From UBA1845 sp002338715 (GTDB taxonomy: Bacteria; Planctomycetota; Phycisphaerae; UBA1845): a DNA stretch of 64,000 nucleotides. Every line of letters begins with the position of its first letter. Within the stretch, counting starts at the first letter, position 1. The notes under the pieces were generated by a model that saw only the letters and a program-made list of their open reading frames with translations, did not search any database and was not told the DNA's origin. Positions 55,563 through 63,852 of this stretch are shown piece by piece. Made by a program: the position numbers and the translations under genes. The stretch is from positions 61,473-125,472 of the forward strand of contig DAORAL010000011.1 in NCBI GenBank assembly GCA_035344155.1, in the 5' to 3' direction.

Positions 55563-58346
55563 ATGAACATGCGAAAAGCGACAATCGGAATTCTGATACT
55601 GCTGGGACTGCCCGGATGGGTCCATGCCGAGTTCGAATGGCGAGGAAACAATAACAACAACTGGGACAACAACGGCAATTGGACAGGTCAGTCCGGTTGG
55701 CCCGACGCTCCGAACCATAACGTTCTACTCAATGCGAGTGCCAACCGATTCGATCTCGATCTTCGTGGCGGCGATCGCGATGTAAGAGACTTATCAGTGG
55801 GGCCACTTGTGGGTATTGACTACATCATTGAGAGCAATAGCGGCGGACAGGGTGTGCTTCGCATCAACAGAGATATCCTCGGTGCTTTGGGGTCCAGTCC
55901 AAATACCGGTTCAGTGACCTTTGCGAATTCCGTGAATCTGGTTCAGGCCGCAGATGGGCTTTGGTCATTGCAGGGCATCGACCTTATCTTCGACGGCACG
56001 CTCTCGGGTAATAGCTTGATCGAACTATACTCCGGAGACGTCACATTCAATGCGGCGAATTCTTTTTCTGGAGAATTGCTCGTTTATCCGTCTTCTCGGG
56101 GAATCACTCTTGGACACGCAAATGCTGTCGCCAATGCATTGGTTACGGTCAATCGTAACATGGGTCTCAACGTGACCGACAACGCCATCGACGCAAACGT
56201 TGGCGCGCTGGCTGGCACGGCAAATTTGAATTTCGGAAGTCAGACCGTCACGGTTGGTGGCAACGACCTCGATACGGTCTATTCCGGCGACATCAGCGGC
56301 ACCGGGAACTTGGTGAAGGTTGGTGGCGGTGATATGACGCTTTCGGGCGACAACACCAATTTCACCGGCACAGTCACCATTGGTGACGGCGCATTTCTCT
56401 TGGGAAGCATCACCATCGGTAGCGACAATGCCCTGGTCAACAACACCGTAAACGTTAGAACGCTTGACGGATTGGTGATGGGTGGTGCGGACCGGACGAT
56501 CGGTGGACTAACAGGCAATGGCGACGTTCACCTCACGCACAGTCTTTCGGTCGGAAACAACAACAGCGATACGAACTTTGGCGGTACGTTTGAAGGTGTC
56601 GGATCGCTTGAAAAGGTTGGCACCGGCACGCTAACGGTAACCGGGTTCAGCAATTCTTACTCTGGCGGAACCGCCTTGACCGATGGCATTCTCGAGGTCA
56701 ATCGTAACAACTCGCTGGGTGATGCGTCAGGTAGTGTCACCTTCAACGGCGGAACACTTTCAGCCATCGATTCGTTTACGACCGAACGCCCGTTCGACTT
56801 CGCTGACGCCAGCGTCGATGGCGCCCTACATGTTATCGCAGGCGAAACATTGCAAATCGACTCCGAAATCATAGGAGCCAGCGACAACCACCTTAGAATT
56901 GATGGAACAGGGACACTCGTCCTCGCCGGTAACAGCAACGGATTCGGTACGCTGCACAACAGCGGCGGTGGCCACTTGAATGTCAGTGGTGCAGGAGGGA
57001 AGTTGAATTTGTCCGGGGATGCCGCAAATGCTTTTTTCGTCAGCGGCGACAGTACAGCCGCCATTCAAAACGGCGTAGCGGTGACGCTGACTGGAAACAG
57101 CGGCGTAAACCGCACTGTTCTTACGGGCAACGCCGTACTATCGATTGAGGGAGTCGGCTCGACACTTGTGTCGCCACGCCTCGATGTTGGCCCCTCAGGT
57201 GCGGGAAGCGCCGAAGTGATCGTCCAGTCGGGCGGGTCGATTCAATCGGACCGCATTCGGATCGGGGACATTGCCAGCGATGATGGAGCGGCTGGAACCC
57301 TGACGATTGGCGCGGGTAGCGATGTGGTTTCCGACCAGACGGCTCTCCTTCGTCGCGGCACCATCGATATTTCGGGCGGTACGCTTAAGACGAACACACT
57401 TAGCGATGTTGACTCACCGAATACGATCCGAATAAGCGATCCTGTATCAGGTTCGGCGCTCACCATCGGAACAAACAATGGTAGCTCGCTGGTGAATGCT
57501 GTCATCGAGGACGCCAGCACCGGTTCGGGTTCAATTCGAAAAGTAGGGACCGGTACGCTGGAACTGACCCACGCCAACACCTATTCCGGCGACACATTCG
57601 TAGATGGTGGAACGCTGCTTATCAGCAACTCCAACGGGTATGCTACCGGCTTGGGCGATGTTTTTGTCAGTTCCGGGGCAACGCTTGCAGGCACTGGAGG
57701 GGTCGATTCAATGATCGTGAACACTGGCGGTGTGGTTTCTCCCGGCCAACCGACCGGTGTGCTGGTTGCCTTCGATGCAACATTCGAGCCCGGTGCAACT
57801 TTGGCGATCGCTATTGGCGGTTTGAATGACTTCAGTCAACTCAACGCCCCCGGGCCAGTCAACCTGAATGGTACGCTCGATCTGACCTACATCAATGGAT
57901 TCAGCGCATCGCCGGGCGATTCGTTCCGGATCGTCGACTCGGGGGATTTGTTTGGAACCTTTGAAGCAATCAACTTCCCCGACGATCAGCCGTGGTACAT
58001 CAAGTACAACACCAACACCGACAACGTGATCGTTGGCATTTGCTCGGATGCCGATTCGGATGGCGTCTGCGACGAAGACGACGTGTGTGATGGATTCGAC
58101 GACAACATTGACACCGACGGCGACGGTTTGCCGAATGGCTGCGATGCTTGTGCGGGCGGAGCGGCTAGCGGCGACGTTGATGGTGATGGCGATGTTGACC
58201 TTGCCGACTACGAAGCGATGAGCGCATGCCTGCTGGGCCCGGCTGGTGGCCTGAATCCAGACTGCGATTGCTTCGATCTCGACGACGACGGCGACGTGGA
58301 TACGTTTGACTTCGCCAACTTCCAAGTCAGCTTCACTGGCAACTAA
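55563..58346 (+). CDS. Secreted autotransporter-type beta-strand repeat protein (927 aa)
   Basis: The start is ATG 55563, with GGAGAAG eight bases upstream. The signal peptide (MNMRKATIGILILLGLPGWV, then HA) is followed by the opening module FEWRGNNNNNWDNNGNW. Autotransporter-associated beta-strand repeats (LVKVGGGDMTLSGDNTNFTG, IRKVGTGTLELTHANTYSG) fill about 60-760. A conserved pre-terminal module (YINGFSASPGDSFRI, QPWYIKY) leads to a short TSP3-like segment and the C-terminal double EF-hand domain (LLGPAGGLNPDCDCFDLD), ending SFTGN. No outer-membrane barrel and no PEP-CTERM signal are present. Probably a surface or extracellular fibrous protein. Close relative of the next gene. Confidence 0.92.
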   Translation: MNMRKATIGILILLGLPGWVHAEFEWRGNNNNNWDNNGNWTGQSGWPDAPNHNVLLNASANRFDLDLRGGDRDVRDLSVGPLVGIDYIIESNSGGQGVLRINRDILGALGSSPNTGSVTFANSVNLVQAADGLWSLQGIDLIFDGTLSGNSLIELYSGDVTFNAANSFSGELLVYPSSRGITLGHANAVANALVTVNRNMGLNVTDNAIDANVGALAGTANLNFGSQTVTVGGNDLDTVYSGDISGTGNLVKVGGGDMTLSGDNTNFTGTVTIGDGAFLLGSITIGSDNALVNNTVNVRTLDGLVMGGADRTIGGLTGNGDVHLTHSLSVGNNNSDTNFGGTFEGVGSLEKVGTGTLTVTGFSNSYSGGTALTDGILEVNRNNSLGDASGSVTFNGGTLSAIDSFTTERPFDFADASVDGALHVIAGETLQIDSEIIGASDNHLRIDGTGTLVLAGNSNGFGTLHNSGGGHLNVSGAGGKLNLSGDAANAFFVSGDSTAAIQNGVAVTLTGNSGVNRTVLTGNAVLSIEGVGSTLVSPRLDVGPSGAGSAEVIVQSGGSIQSDRIRIGDIASDDGAAGTLTIGAGSDVVSDQTALLRRGTIDISGGTLKTNTLSDVDSPNTIRISDPVSGSALTIGTNNGSSLVNAVIEDASTGSGSIRKVGTGTLELTHANTYSGDTFVDGGTLLISNSNGYATGLGDVFVSSGATLAGTGGVDSMIVNTGGVVSPGQPTGVLVAFDATFEPGATLAIAIGGLNDFSQLNAPGPVNLNGTLDLTYINGFSASPGDSFRIVDSGDLFGTFEAINFPDDQPWYIKYNTNTDNVIVGICSDADSDGVCDEDDVCDGFDDNIDTDGDGLPNGCDACAGGAASGDVDGDGDVDLADYEAMSACLLGPAGGLNPDCDCFDLDDDGDVDTFDFANFQVSFTGN

Positions 58347-58364
58347 CAAACCTTCTGAACATCT

Positions 58365-58409
58365 GGCGTACCGGCAACTCGACGACTTCGATCGGGCAGT
58401 CGGTACGCC
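58365..58409 (+). terminator. Hairpin after the 927-residue protein gene
   Basis: GGCGTACCG (58365-58373) and CGGTACGCC (58401-58409) are a perfect 9-base stem, 19 bases after the stop, followed by TTATTGCATT. This fits an intrinsic terminator with a long loop. Confidence 0.6.
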
Positions 58410-58455
58410 TTATTGCATTGCAAAGCCCGATTTTGACCCAGAAATCTTTTTCTTC

Positions 58456-58496
58456 TGAGCCTGCCAACAACCGATTGCGTTTCGTTGGTGGTAGGG
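58456..58496 (+). promoter_or_regulatory. 41-base conserved upstream element, copy 2
   Basis: This copy matches 55405-55445 in order and spacing and lies 77 bases before the ATG of the 703-residue protein. Because a terminator hairpin precedes it, it probably belongs to an independent promoter for this gene. Confidence 0.5.
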
Positions 58497-58572
58497 GATG
58501 CGGCTGACGGGCTGGCGATCGGCCAATTGGAATCCAAATCAAAACTCGGGCGAACCGACGGAGGAACCAAAA

Positions 58573-60684
58573 ATGAAACTGAATCAAATCGACGTGCAGC
58601 GTATTCGATGTTCGCGAACCCTGATGTTGGCTGGCTTGCTGGTGGTCGCCGCAACCACTCGGTCATCAGCCGTCGAATTCTTCTGGCAAGGCGACAACAA
58701 TGACAATTGGGTCAACCCAGGGAACTGGGAGCAGAACTCGGGTTCCGGAGACATCCCCGAAACCCCCAATGACAATGTGACATTCGATTTCTTGGCAGAT
58801 CGAATGGACGTCGATCTCAACGGCAATACATATGATATCGGTGACATGACCGTCCAACTCGCGCCGTTCCAGTTTCACCAGGGTACGTTGCGAATTCACG
58901 AGGGATTGTCAACGTTCGTCAAAGGTGACACGCTGTTCAGCAGCGATGTCACCATTGAACAGGTCAACAATGATTACTGGGACATCTACGATTCCAGCGT
59001 GATCATGGAAGGCCAGCTTGTCGGTTCGGCGAACATCACCTTGGATGGCAACGGCAACATCACGTTCAGTGCGATCAACCCCTATTCAGGGACGCTCAGA
59101 ATTGGATTTACGGAAGTGATCCTGGGACATCCCAATGCACTACAGGACTGCACAGTCCATACCTACTCCAATCCGGGAGGTTTGCGCGTGAATGGTTTGG
59201 ATGCAGTACTCGGCGCGTTGTCCGGGGTTGGCACACTCAATATCGGAGCCACGACTCTGTCCGTAGGCCGCATTAACAGTAACACCGTTTTTGACGGCAA
59301 TATCAATGGGACCGGATCGCTCGTCAAACAAGGCACGGGCTCACTGACGTTGGGCGGCAGTATGAACAACCTCAATGTAATCACCAACAGCAGTGGCACG
59401 TTGAGTCTTTCCGGTGGGGGAGCGATTCGGCAGCTGTTGGTGCCTGCGGGCGATACAACAATTCGATCGGGTGCACTCAACATGAACAATGAGGAAGGCA
59501 ATGTCTTTCACATCAGCGGCGATGGCAACGCCAGCATCCAAAACGGAGCCGTCGTCACGCTCCCCAGTTCGGGGGTTACGAATCGGACCGTGTTGACAAA
59601 CGACGCGGATCTGACGATCGAAGACAGCGGCTCGATGCTGATTTCCCCAAGACTCGACATCGGTCCATCGGGTGCAGGTTCCAGCCAAGTGGTTGTGCAG
59701 AACGACGGCGCAATTGTTGCGGAACGCATCCGCGTTGGCGATCTCGCCTCGGATAATGGGGCGGCAGGCAGGTTAACCGTTCTCTCAGGTGGCTCGGTAG
59801 AAACGGACATGTTGTGGTTCTCTCGCCGCGGTCACGTTGACATTACGGAGGCGACCCTTTCGACCAATATCCTCGGGTTCGACAACAACATTTCGCCAGT
59901 GATCTCGATTTCGGATCCCTTCAACGGCACGGCGCTAACGGTTGGCGTGAACGGCGGTAATTCTACGGTTGAGGCTTTGATTGAAAATTCGTCAGCCGGT
60001 GCGGGGTCGATTCGCAAGGAAGGTTCCGGCGTCCTGGAATTGCGCAACGCCAACACGTACTCCGGCAATACGAGCGTCTATGGCGGAACACTGCTTGCCA
60101 ACAACACGATGGGAACCGCCACTGGTAGCTCGAACGTTCACATAAGAAACGGGGGCACGCTTGGTGGCGATGGCAGTGTTTCCAACCTGGCCGTCGTCTA
60201 CAACGGTGGAACGGTCACGCCTGGCAATCCGATTGGTGAACTAAACGCAGGCACGATTGCATTCCATAACGGCTCAACGTTGGAGATCGAACTCGCCGAC
60301 ACGGACACCCATGACAAGATCGTAGCCACCGGCACCTCTAACCTGGGCGGAACCTTGGATATCAGTTACGCGAACGGTTTCACAGCTCAGGAAGGCGACT
60401 CGTTTATCATTCTGACGGCTCCAACGTTGCTTACCGCCTTTGACAACGTCAATTACCCGGACGCCCAGCCGTGGTGGATCAACTACGACTACGTCCTGGG
60501 CATCGTTTCCGTCGGCATCTGCAACAGCGAGATGGATATCAACGATTACGCGCGATTCGCAGACTGCATGAATGGCCCATCAGCCGAACCCGACCCCAAC
60601 TGCGACTGCTTCGATCTCGACGACGACGGCGATGTGGACGCAGTCGACTTTGCCAGCTTCCAAACCAACTTCAATGGAAACTAA
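58573..60684 (+). CDS. Secreted autotransporter-type beta-strand repeat protein (703 aa)
   Basis: The start is ATG 58573, with GGAGGA eight bases upstream. The signal peptide (SRTLMLAGLLVVAATTRSSA) is followed by FFWQGDNNDNWVNPGNW and beta-strand repeats (LVKQGTGSLTLGGSMNN, IRKEGSGVLELRNANTYSG). The module YANGFTAQEGDSFIIL with QPWWINY precedes the C-terminal double EF-hand domain, here shorter at its N-side (MDINDYARFADCMNGPS, CDCFDLDDDGD), ending NFNGN. Several segments match the 927-residue neighbour closely (SPRLDIGPSGAGSSQV against SPRLDVGPSGAGSAEV), so the two arose by duplication, with loss of roughly 220 residues here or gain in the other. Confidence 0.92.
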   Translation: MKLNQIDVQRIRCSRTLMLAGLLVVAATTRSSAVEFFWQGDNNDNWVNPGNWEQNSGSGDIPETPNDNVTFDFLADRMDVDLNGNTYDIGDMTVQLAPFQFHQGTLRIHEGLSTFVKGDTLFSSDVTIEQVNNDYWDIYDSSVIMEGQLVGSANITLDGNGNITFSAINPYSGTLRIGFTEVILGHPNALQDCTVHTYSNPGGLRVNGLDAVLGALSGVGTLNIGATTLSVGRINSNTVFDGNINGTGSLVKQGTGSLTLGGSMNNLNVITNSSGTLSLSGGGAIRQLLVPAGDTTIRSGALNMNNEEGNVFHISGDGNASIQNGAVVTLPSSGVTNRTVLTNDADLTIEDSGSMLISPRLDIGPSGAGSSQVVVQNDGAIVAERIRVGDLASDNGAAGRLTVLSGGSVETDMLWFSRRGHVDITEATLSTNILGFDNNISPVISISDPFNGTALTVGVNGGNSTVEALIENSSAGAGSIRKEGSGVLELRNANTYSGNTSVYGGTLLANNTMGTATGSSNVHIRNGGTLGGDGSVSNLAVVYNGGTVTPGNPIGELNAGTIAFHNGSTLEIELADTDTHDKIVATGTSNLGGTLDISYANGFTAQEGDSFIILTAPTLLTAFDNVNYPDAQPWWINYDYVLGIVSVGICNSEMDINDYARFADCMNGPSAEPDPNCDCFDLDDDGDVDAVDFASFQTNFNGN

Positions 60685-60746
60685 CAAAGCAGTTTGTGGG
60701 TGGTCGACCGGCACGCTTGGATTAAGAGCGTTCGAGCAGGTTACTA

Positions 60747-60833
60747 AAGAACTCCGCTTGCCGTGTACTACCCGATTTGGTGTCCTCGGATCATCGCGCC
60801 GTGCTGGCTATCTTCGGCCTGAATCTCCGTTGA
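60747..60833 (+). pseudogene. C-terminal fragment of an EEP-family endonuclease/phosphatase gene
   Basis: One frame reads CRVLPDLVSSDHRAVLAIFG before a stop at 60831-60833. The intact lipoprotein gene at 63043-63852 ends YRVLPDSVSSDHRPVLATF. DNA identity is also high over about 55 bases (60757-60815 against 63776-63840). The S-S-D-H-R-x-V motif is the catalytic His-containing end of this family. No N-terminal part is recognisable upstream, so only a relic remains. Confidence 0.7.
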
Positions 60834-60900
60834 TCCTCCTCGGCGCGTGGACCTTCTGGTCTTATTACTGCCTGCCCTGCGATCGCGTCATGCTGCCCGA

Positions 60901-61035
60901 ATGAAACTGATGAATCGCACTGCCGTCATCATTTGCCCAAAGGCACCGTTTCTCGAATGGGCTGCCTTGACCGATCCCGATGCGCAGGACCATCTGGACA
61001 TCGCTCGTGGCCGCGTCGCGGTTTACCTGGTCTAG
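60901..61035 (+). pseudogene. Truncated small conserved protein (MNRTAVI type)
   Basis: The 44-residue frame MKLMNRTAVIICPKAPFLEW continues to AVYLV and stops. It resembles the N-terminus of an unnamed family of ~150-residue bacterial proteins that begin MNR followed by a hydrophobic strand, R-P-K-x-P-(F/Y)-L-x-W, and reach V-Y-L-(I/V)-P. Here the frame ends at that last motif, so it is probably a truncated gene. Family recognition is from memory and carries no functional meaning. Confidence 0.45.
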
Positions 61036-61310
61036 GCCGCACCGAGTGAAACCCGCCCACCTCTGAGCACTGGTCGGTGCATGTTTGATGCCACGAATAG
61101 TAACGAACAGCCCAAGATTCGGTCCACAAGAATTACCATCGCCAACCGGTAATAAAGCCCTTATCATGCCGCACCTTCTGGTCCGAGTGAGACGAAAAAA
61201 CCTATTGAGCACACGACCTGCCAGTTGTTCTGGGGGGAGACTTCTTCATCAAGACCGCAGCATGTGACATCCCTTTTTCGCCGCGACGCTGGCCATTCTT
61301 CTACGGTTGG
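61036..61310. other. Stretch upstream of the MFS transporter
   Basis: No separate gene is seen. From 61209 on, the MFS frame is open without a normal start codon. From about 61278 it encodes SPRRWPFFYGW, the usual beginning of this transporter type. GGGGGGAG at 61232-61239 is placed eight bases before an ATC at 61248. Confidence 0.45.
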
Positions 61311-62597
61311 GTGATCGTGATCATTGGCACCTTGGCGCTGTTGGCCAGCATCCCAGGACAGACCATGGGTGTCGGTGTATTTGCCGACAATCTGATTTCT
61401 GCCCTGAACCTTTCGCGCACACAGCTCAGCACGGCTTACATGCTCGGCACGATTGGGAGCAGTCTGTTGCTGCCGTTTGGCGGCACCGTGCTCGATCGCG
61501 TCGGAGCGCGGGTCATGCTCGCCATTTCGTCCTTCGGATTGGGGCTCAGTTCGGCGCTGCTTTCGCAATCCGATCGCGTTGCCAGTTACTTCGCCCCCGA
61601 TTCGTTCTATGCGGTCATGTTTGTGGTCACAGCGTGCTTTCTCTTCATGCGCTTCTTCGGGCAGGGTTGCCTGGCGATGGTGTCAAGGGTGACCATTGGC
61701 AAGTGGTTCAATCATCGCCGCGGTCTGGCAACAGCCATTTCCGGCGTGTTCGTATCATTCGGCTTCAGTGTCGCCCCCCGAGCACTGGACGAACTGCTTC
61801 GTACGTGGGGTTGGCGCGGGGCGTGCCTGATGCTGGCCGGCACCGTCGGCATCGCAATGTTCATCGTCGGACTGATCTTCCTACGCGACAATCCCGAGGA
61901 GTGCGGATTGGTGATGGATGGTGTCGATGACGAAGCTTGGCATAGCCGGATGGCCGCGAAGATTCCGAAAACACGTCGAGAATTCACCCGACCCGAGGCA
62001 CTTCGCACACCGGCATTCTGGGCGTTCAACTTTGGCGTCAGCACGCAAGCTTTGGTGGTCACGGGCCTGACGTTTAACGTTTCATCGTTGGGGGCAGAAG
62101 TGGGCCTCTCGCGAGAACAGGCCTATGAATTGTTCTTGCCGATGTCGGCCTTCACCGTCGCGACCACGTTCGTCTGCGGCTGGTTGAGCGATCGCATCAA
62201 ACTCAAATGGATGCTCATCGTCATGCTGGTCGCCCAATCGGTGGGCAGCGTCGGGATGATGGGGTTTGGCGAGTCGTTCGGCTGGTGGTTGCTGGTGTCC
62301 GGGTTTGGTGTGTCTGGTGGATTCTATTCAGTTCTCTTGACCGTGGTATGGCCGCGGTTCTTCGGACGCAAACACCTGGGGGCGATCAGCGGCGTCAATA
62401 TGTCAACCATGGTGCTGGCCAGTGCGATGGCCCCCGTGATGTTCGCCAAAGCGTATGAGCTGACGGGCAGTTATCGCGAAGTCATCGCTGTCTGCTGGTC
62501 CATGCCTATCGCCGTGATATTGCTCGCCTTAACGGCAGAAAATCCACAGGAAAAAATAAGCGTCGAGGCGGATGCCTCGCAGTTCCGCAAAGTTTAG
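61311..62597 (+). CDS. Major facilitator superfamily transporter
   Basis: From GTG 61311 the product has 428 residues with about twelve predicted TM helices in two sets of six. The MFS loop-2/3 motif appears as GGTVLDRVGARVMLAIS and its counterpart in the second half as CGWLSDRIKLKWMLIVM. It would move a small solute across the cytoplasmic membrane; related OFA/MCT-like members carry organic acids such as oxalate or monocarboxylates, but the substrate here is unknown. The frame extends upstream and encodes RRWPFFYGW, a conserved start of this family, so true translation probably begins near 61248 at a non-standard codon. A central loop is rich in Arg/Lys (around residue 215-230). Confidence 0.9.
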   Translation: MIVIIGTLALLASIPGQTMGVGVFADNLISALNLSRTQLSTAYMLGTIGSSLLLPFGGTVLDRVGARVMLAISSFGLGLSSALLSQSDRVASYFAPDSFYAVMFVVTACFLFMRFFGQGCLAMVSRVTIGKWFNHRRGLATAISGVFVSFGFSVAPRALDELLRTWGWRGACLMLAGTVGIAMFIVGLIFLRDNPEECGLVMDGVDDEAWHSRMAAKIPKTRREFTRPEALRTPAFWAFNFGVSTQALVVTGLTFNVSSLGAEVGLSREQAYELFLPMSAFTVATTFVCGWLSDRIKLKWMLIVMLVAQSVGSVGMMGFGESFGWWLLVSGFGVSGGFYSVLLTVVWPRFFGRKHLGAISGVNMSTMVLASAMAPVMFAKAYELTGSYREVIAVCWSMPIAVILLALTAENPQEKISVEADASQFRKV

Positions 62598-62608
62598 CAG
62601 CGTCATTA

Positions 62609-62821
62609 ATGGGATTCGCGGAGGCCGACCCAATCGACGAATGCGACGATGACATCGACAACGATGGCGTGCCCAATGTTGATTACATCTGCAACTTCAC
62701 GCCGGTGGGCACAATCATCGAGCCTGATGGCGGCGTGCTCGGCGACCTCGACGGAGATTGCGATGTTGATTTGGTCGATTGTGCCATCAAGCACGAGCGA
62801 TTCACTGGTCTGAACCTGTAG
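62609..62821 (+). pseudogene. Remnant of a dockerin-like secreted protein
   Basis: The 70-residue frame carries DDDIDNDGVPNVDYIC, a TSP3-like repeat, and LGDLDGDCDVDLVDCAIKHE, half of the double EF-hand domain that ends the secreted proteins in this window. It lacks a signal peptide and the CxCFDLD second half. It starts 11 bases after the MFS stop. It is best read as the decayed C-terminus of a lost secreted-protein gene, though a small expressed peptide is not excluded. Confidence 0.5.
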
Positions 62822-63042
62822 GAGCTGAAAGGATAGTCAATAAGCCGATCCGCAACGCGCCCCGTCCACCATTCCTCTTTGGCGTGCGGGGTGTTTTCGA
62901 TCGCACTGCCTGCGACGTCAGGTGGACGCCGTTGTTGTGGAGCGGACAACTCATCGGGGTCGCCTAAATTATCTTGAGTGGTTCCCTGGGTCGTGTATGT
63001 TGTTGGGCGTGACACTTCTTACTGTCGGCAGGAACGAATCAC

Positions 63043-63852
63043 GTGGGCTCCATAACCAGACTGACGCATGTTGTTTCCATTATTTTCGTCGTCGTGGCCA
63101 TGAGCGTGGTTGGCTGCGTTTCGACACAACCCTCAGAACTTCGGGTGCTGACCTACAACATTCACCACGGCGAGGGCATGGACGATCGCACCGACCTGGA
63201 TCGGATCGCCAGTGTCATCCTCGATGCCGACGCGGATCTCGTCGCCCTCCAGGAGGTTGACTGCGGCGTTGAACGGACCAACCGCATCGATCAACCACAA
63301 CGGCTGGCGGAGCTGACTGGCATGCACTTCGTCTTCGGGCCAAACATCGATCTGCGAGGCGGTGAGTATGGAAATGCTGTCCTGAGTCGATTCCCCATCG
63401 AGCGTTCTGAAAATCATCACTTGCCTAGAGTAGGTGCCAACGAGCAACGCGGATTGCTTGAAGTCCATGTGGCGGTCGGCGATCAAAACGTCGTCTTCTT
63501 CGCCACGCATCTTGATCATCAGGCTGATGACGGTGAGCGGCTGGCTTCTGTCGCATCGATGCGAACGTTGATTGCGCAGAACTCGGGATGCCCGATCATT
63601 GTCGCGGGTGACTTCAACGCGATCCCAAGCAGTGAGGTGATCCAGAACGCTACGGCATTCTTGCGCGATGCAGGTGCGATCATGCAACTACCGCTATTCA
63701 GCTTTCCTGCTGATCATCCTGATCGACGGATCGATTACATCATGTATGACCATAATCCAGCGCTGAAATGCATCGATTACCGTGTACTGCCCGATTCGGT
63801 GTCTTCGGATCATCGTCCCGTCCTAGCCACCTTTGCCCGGTCCGGCCGCTGA
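63043..63852 (+). CDS. Endonuclease/exonuclease/phosphatase (EEP) family lipoprotein
   Basis: The GTG start at 63043, with AGGAA nine bases upstream, gives 269 residues. A lipoprotein signal (IIFVVVAMSVVGC) precedes the EEP fold. Motifs in order are LRVLTYNIHHGEG (metal-binding Asn), LVALQEVD (catalytic Glu), VVFFATHLDHQ, IIVAGDFNAIP (Asp/Asn pair), RRIDYIMYD and VSSDHRPVLATF (catalytic His). All are intact. Secreted members of this family act as phosphodiesterases on sphingomyelin, phosphoinositides or DNA; the substrate here is unknown. A decayed copy of its 3' end lies 3 kb upstream. Confidence 0.9.
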   Translation: MGSITRLTHVVSIIFVVVAMSVVGCVSTQPSELRVLTYNIHHGEGMDDRTDLDRIASVILDADADLVALQEVDCGVERTNRIDQPQRLAELTGMHFVFGPNIDLRGGEYGNAVLSRFPIERSENHHLPRVGANEQRGLLEVHVAVGDQNVVFFATHLDHQADDGERLASVASMRTLIAQNSGCPIIVAGDFNAIPSSEVIQNATAFLRDAGAIMQLPLFSFPADHPDRRIDYIMYDHNPALKCIDYRVLPDSVSSDHRPVLATFARSGR

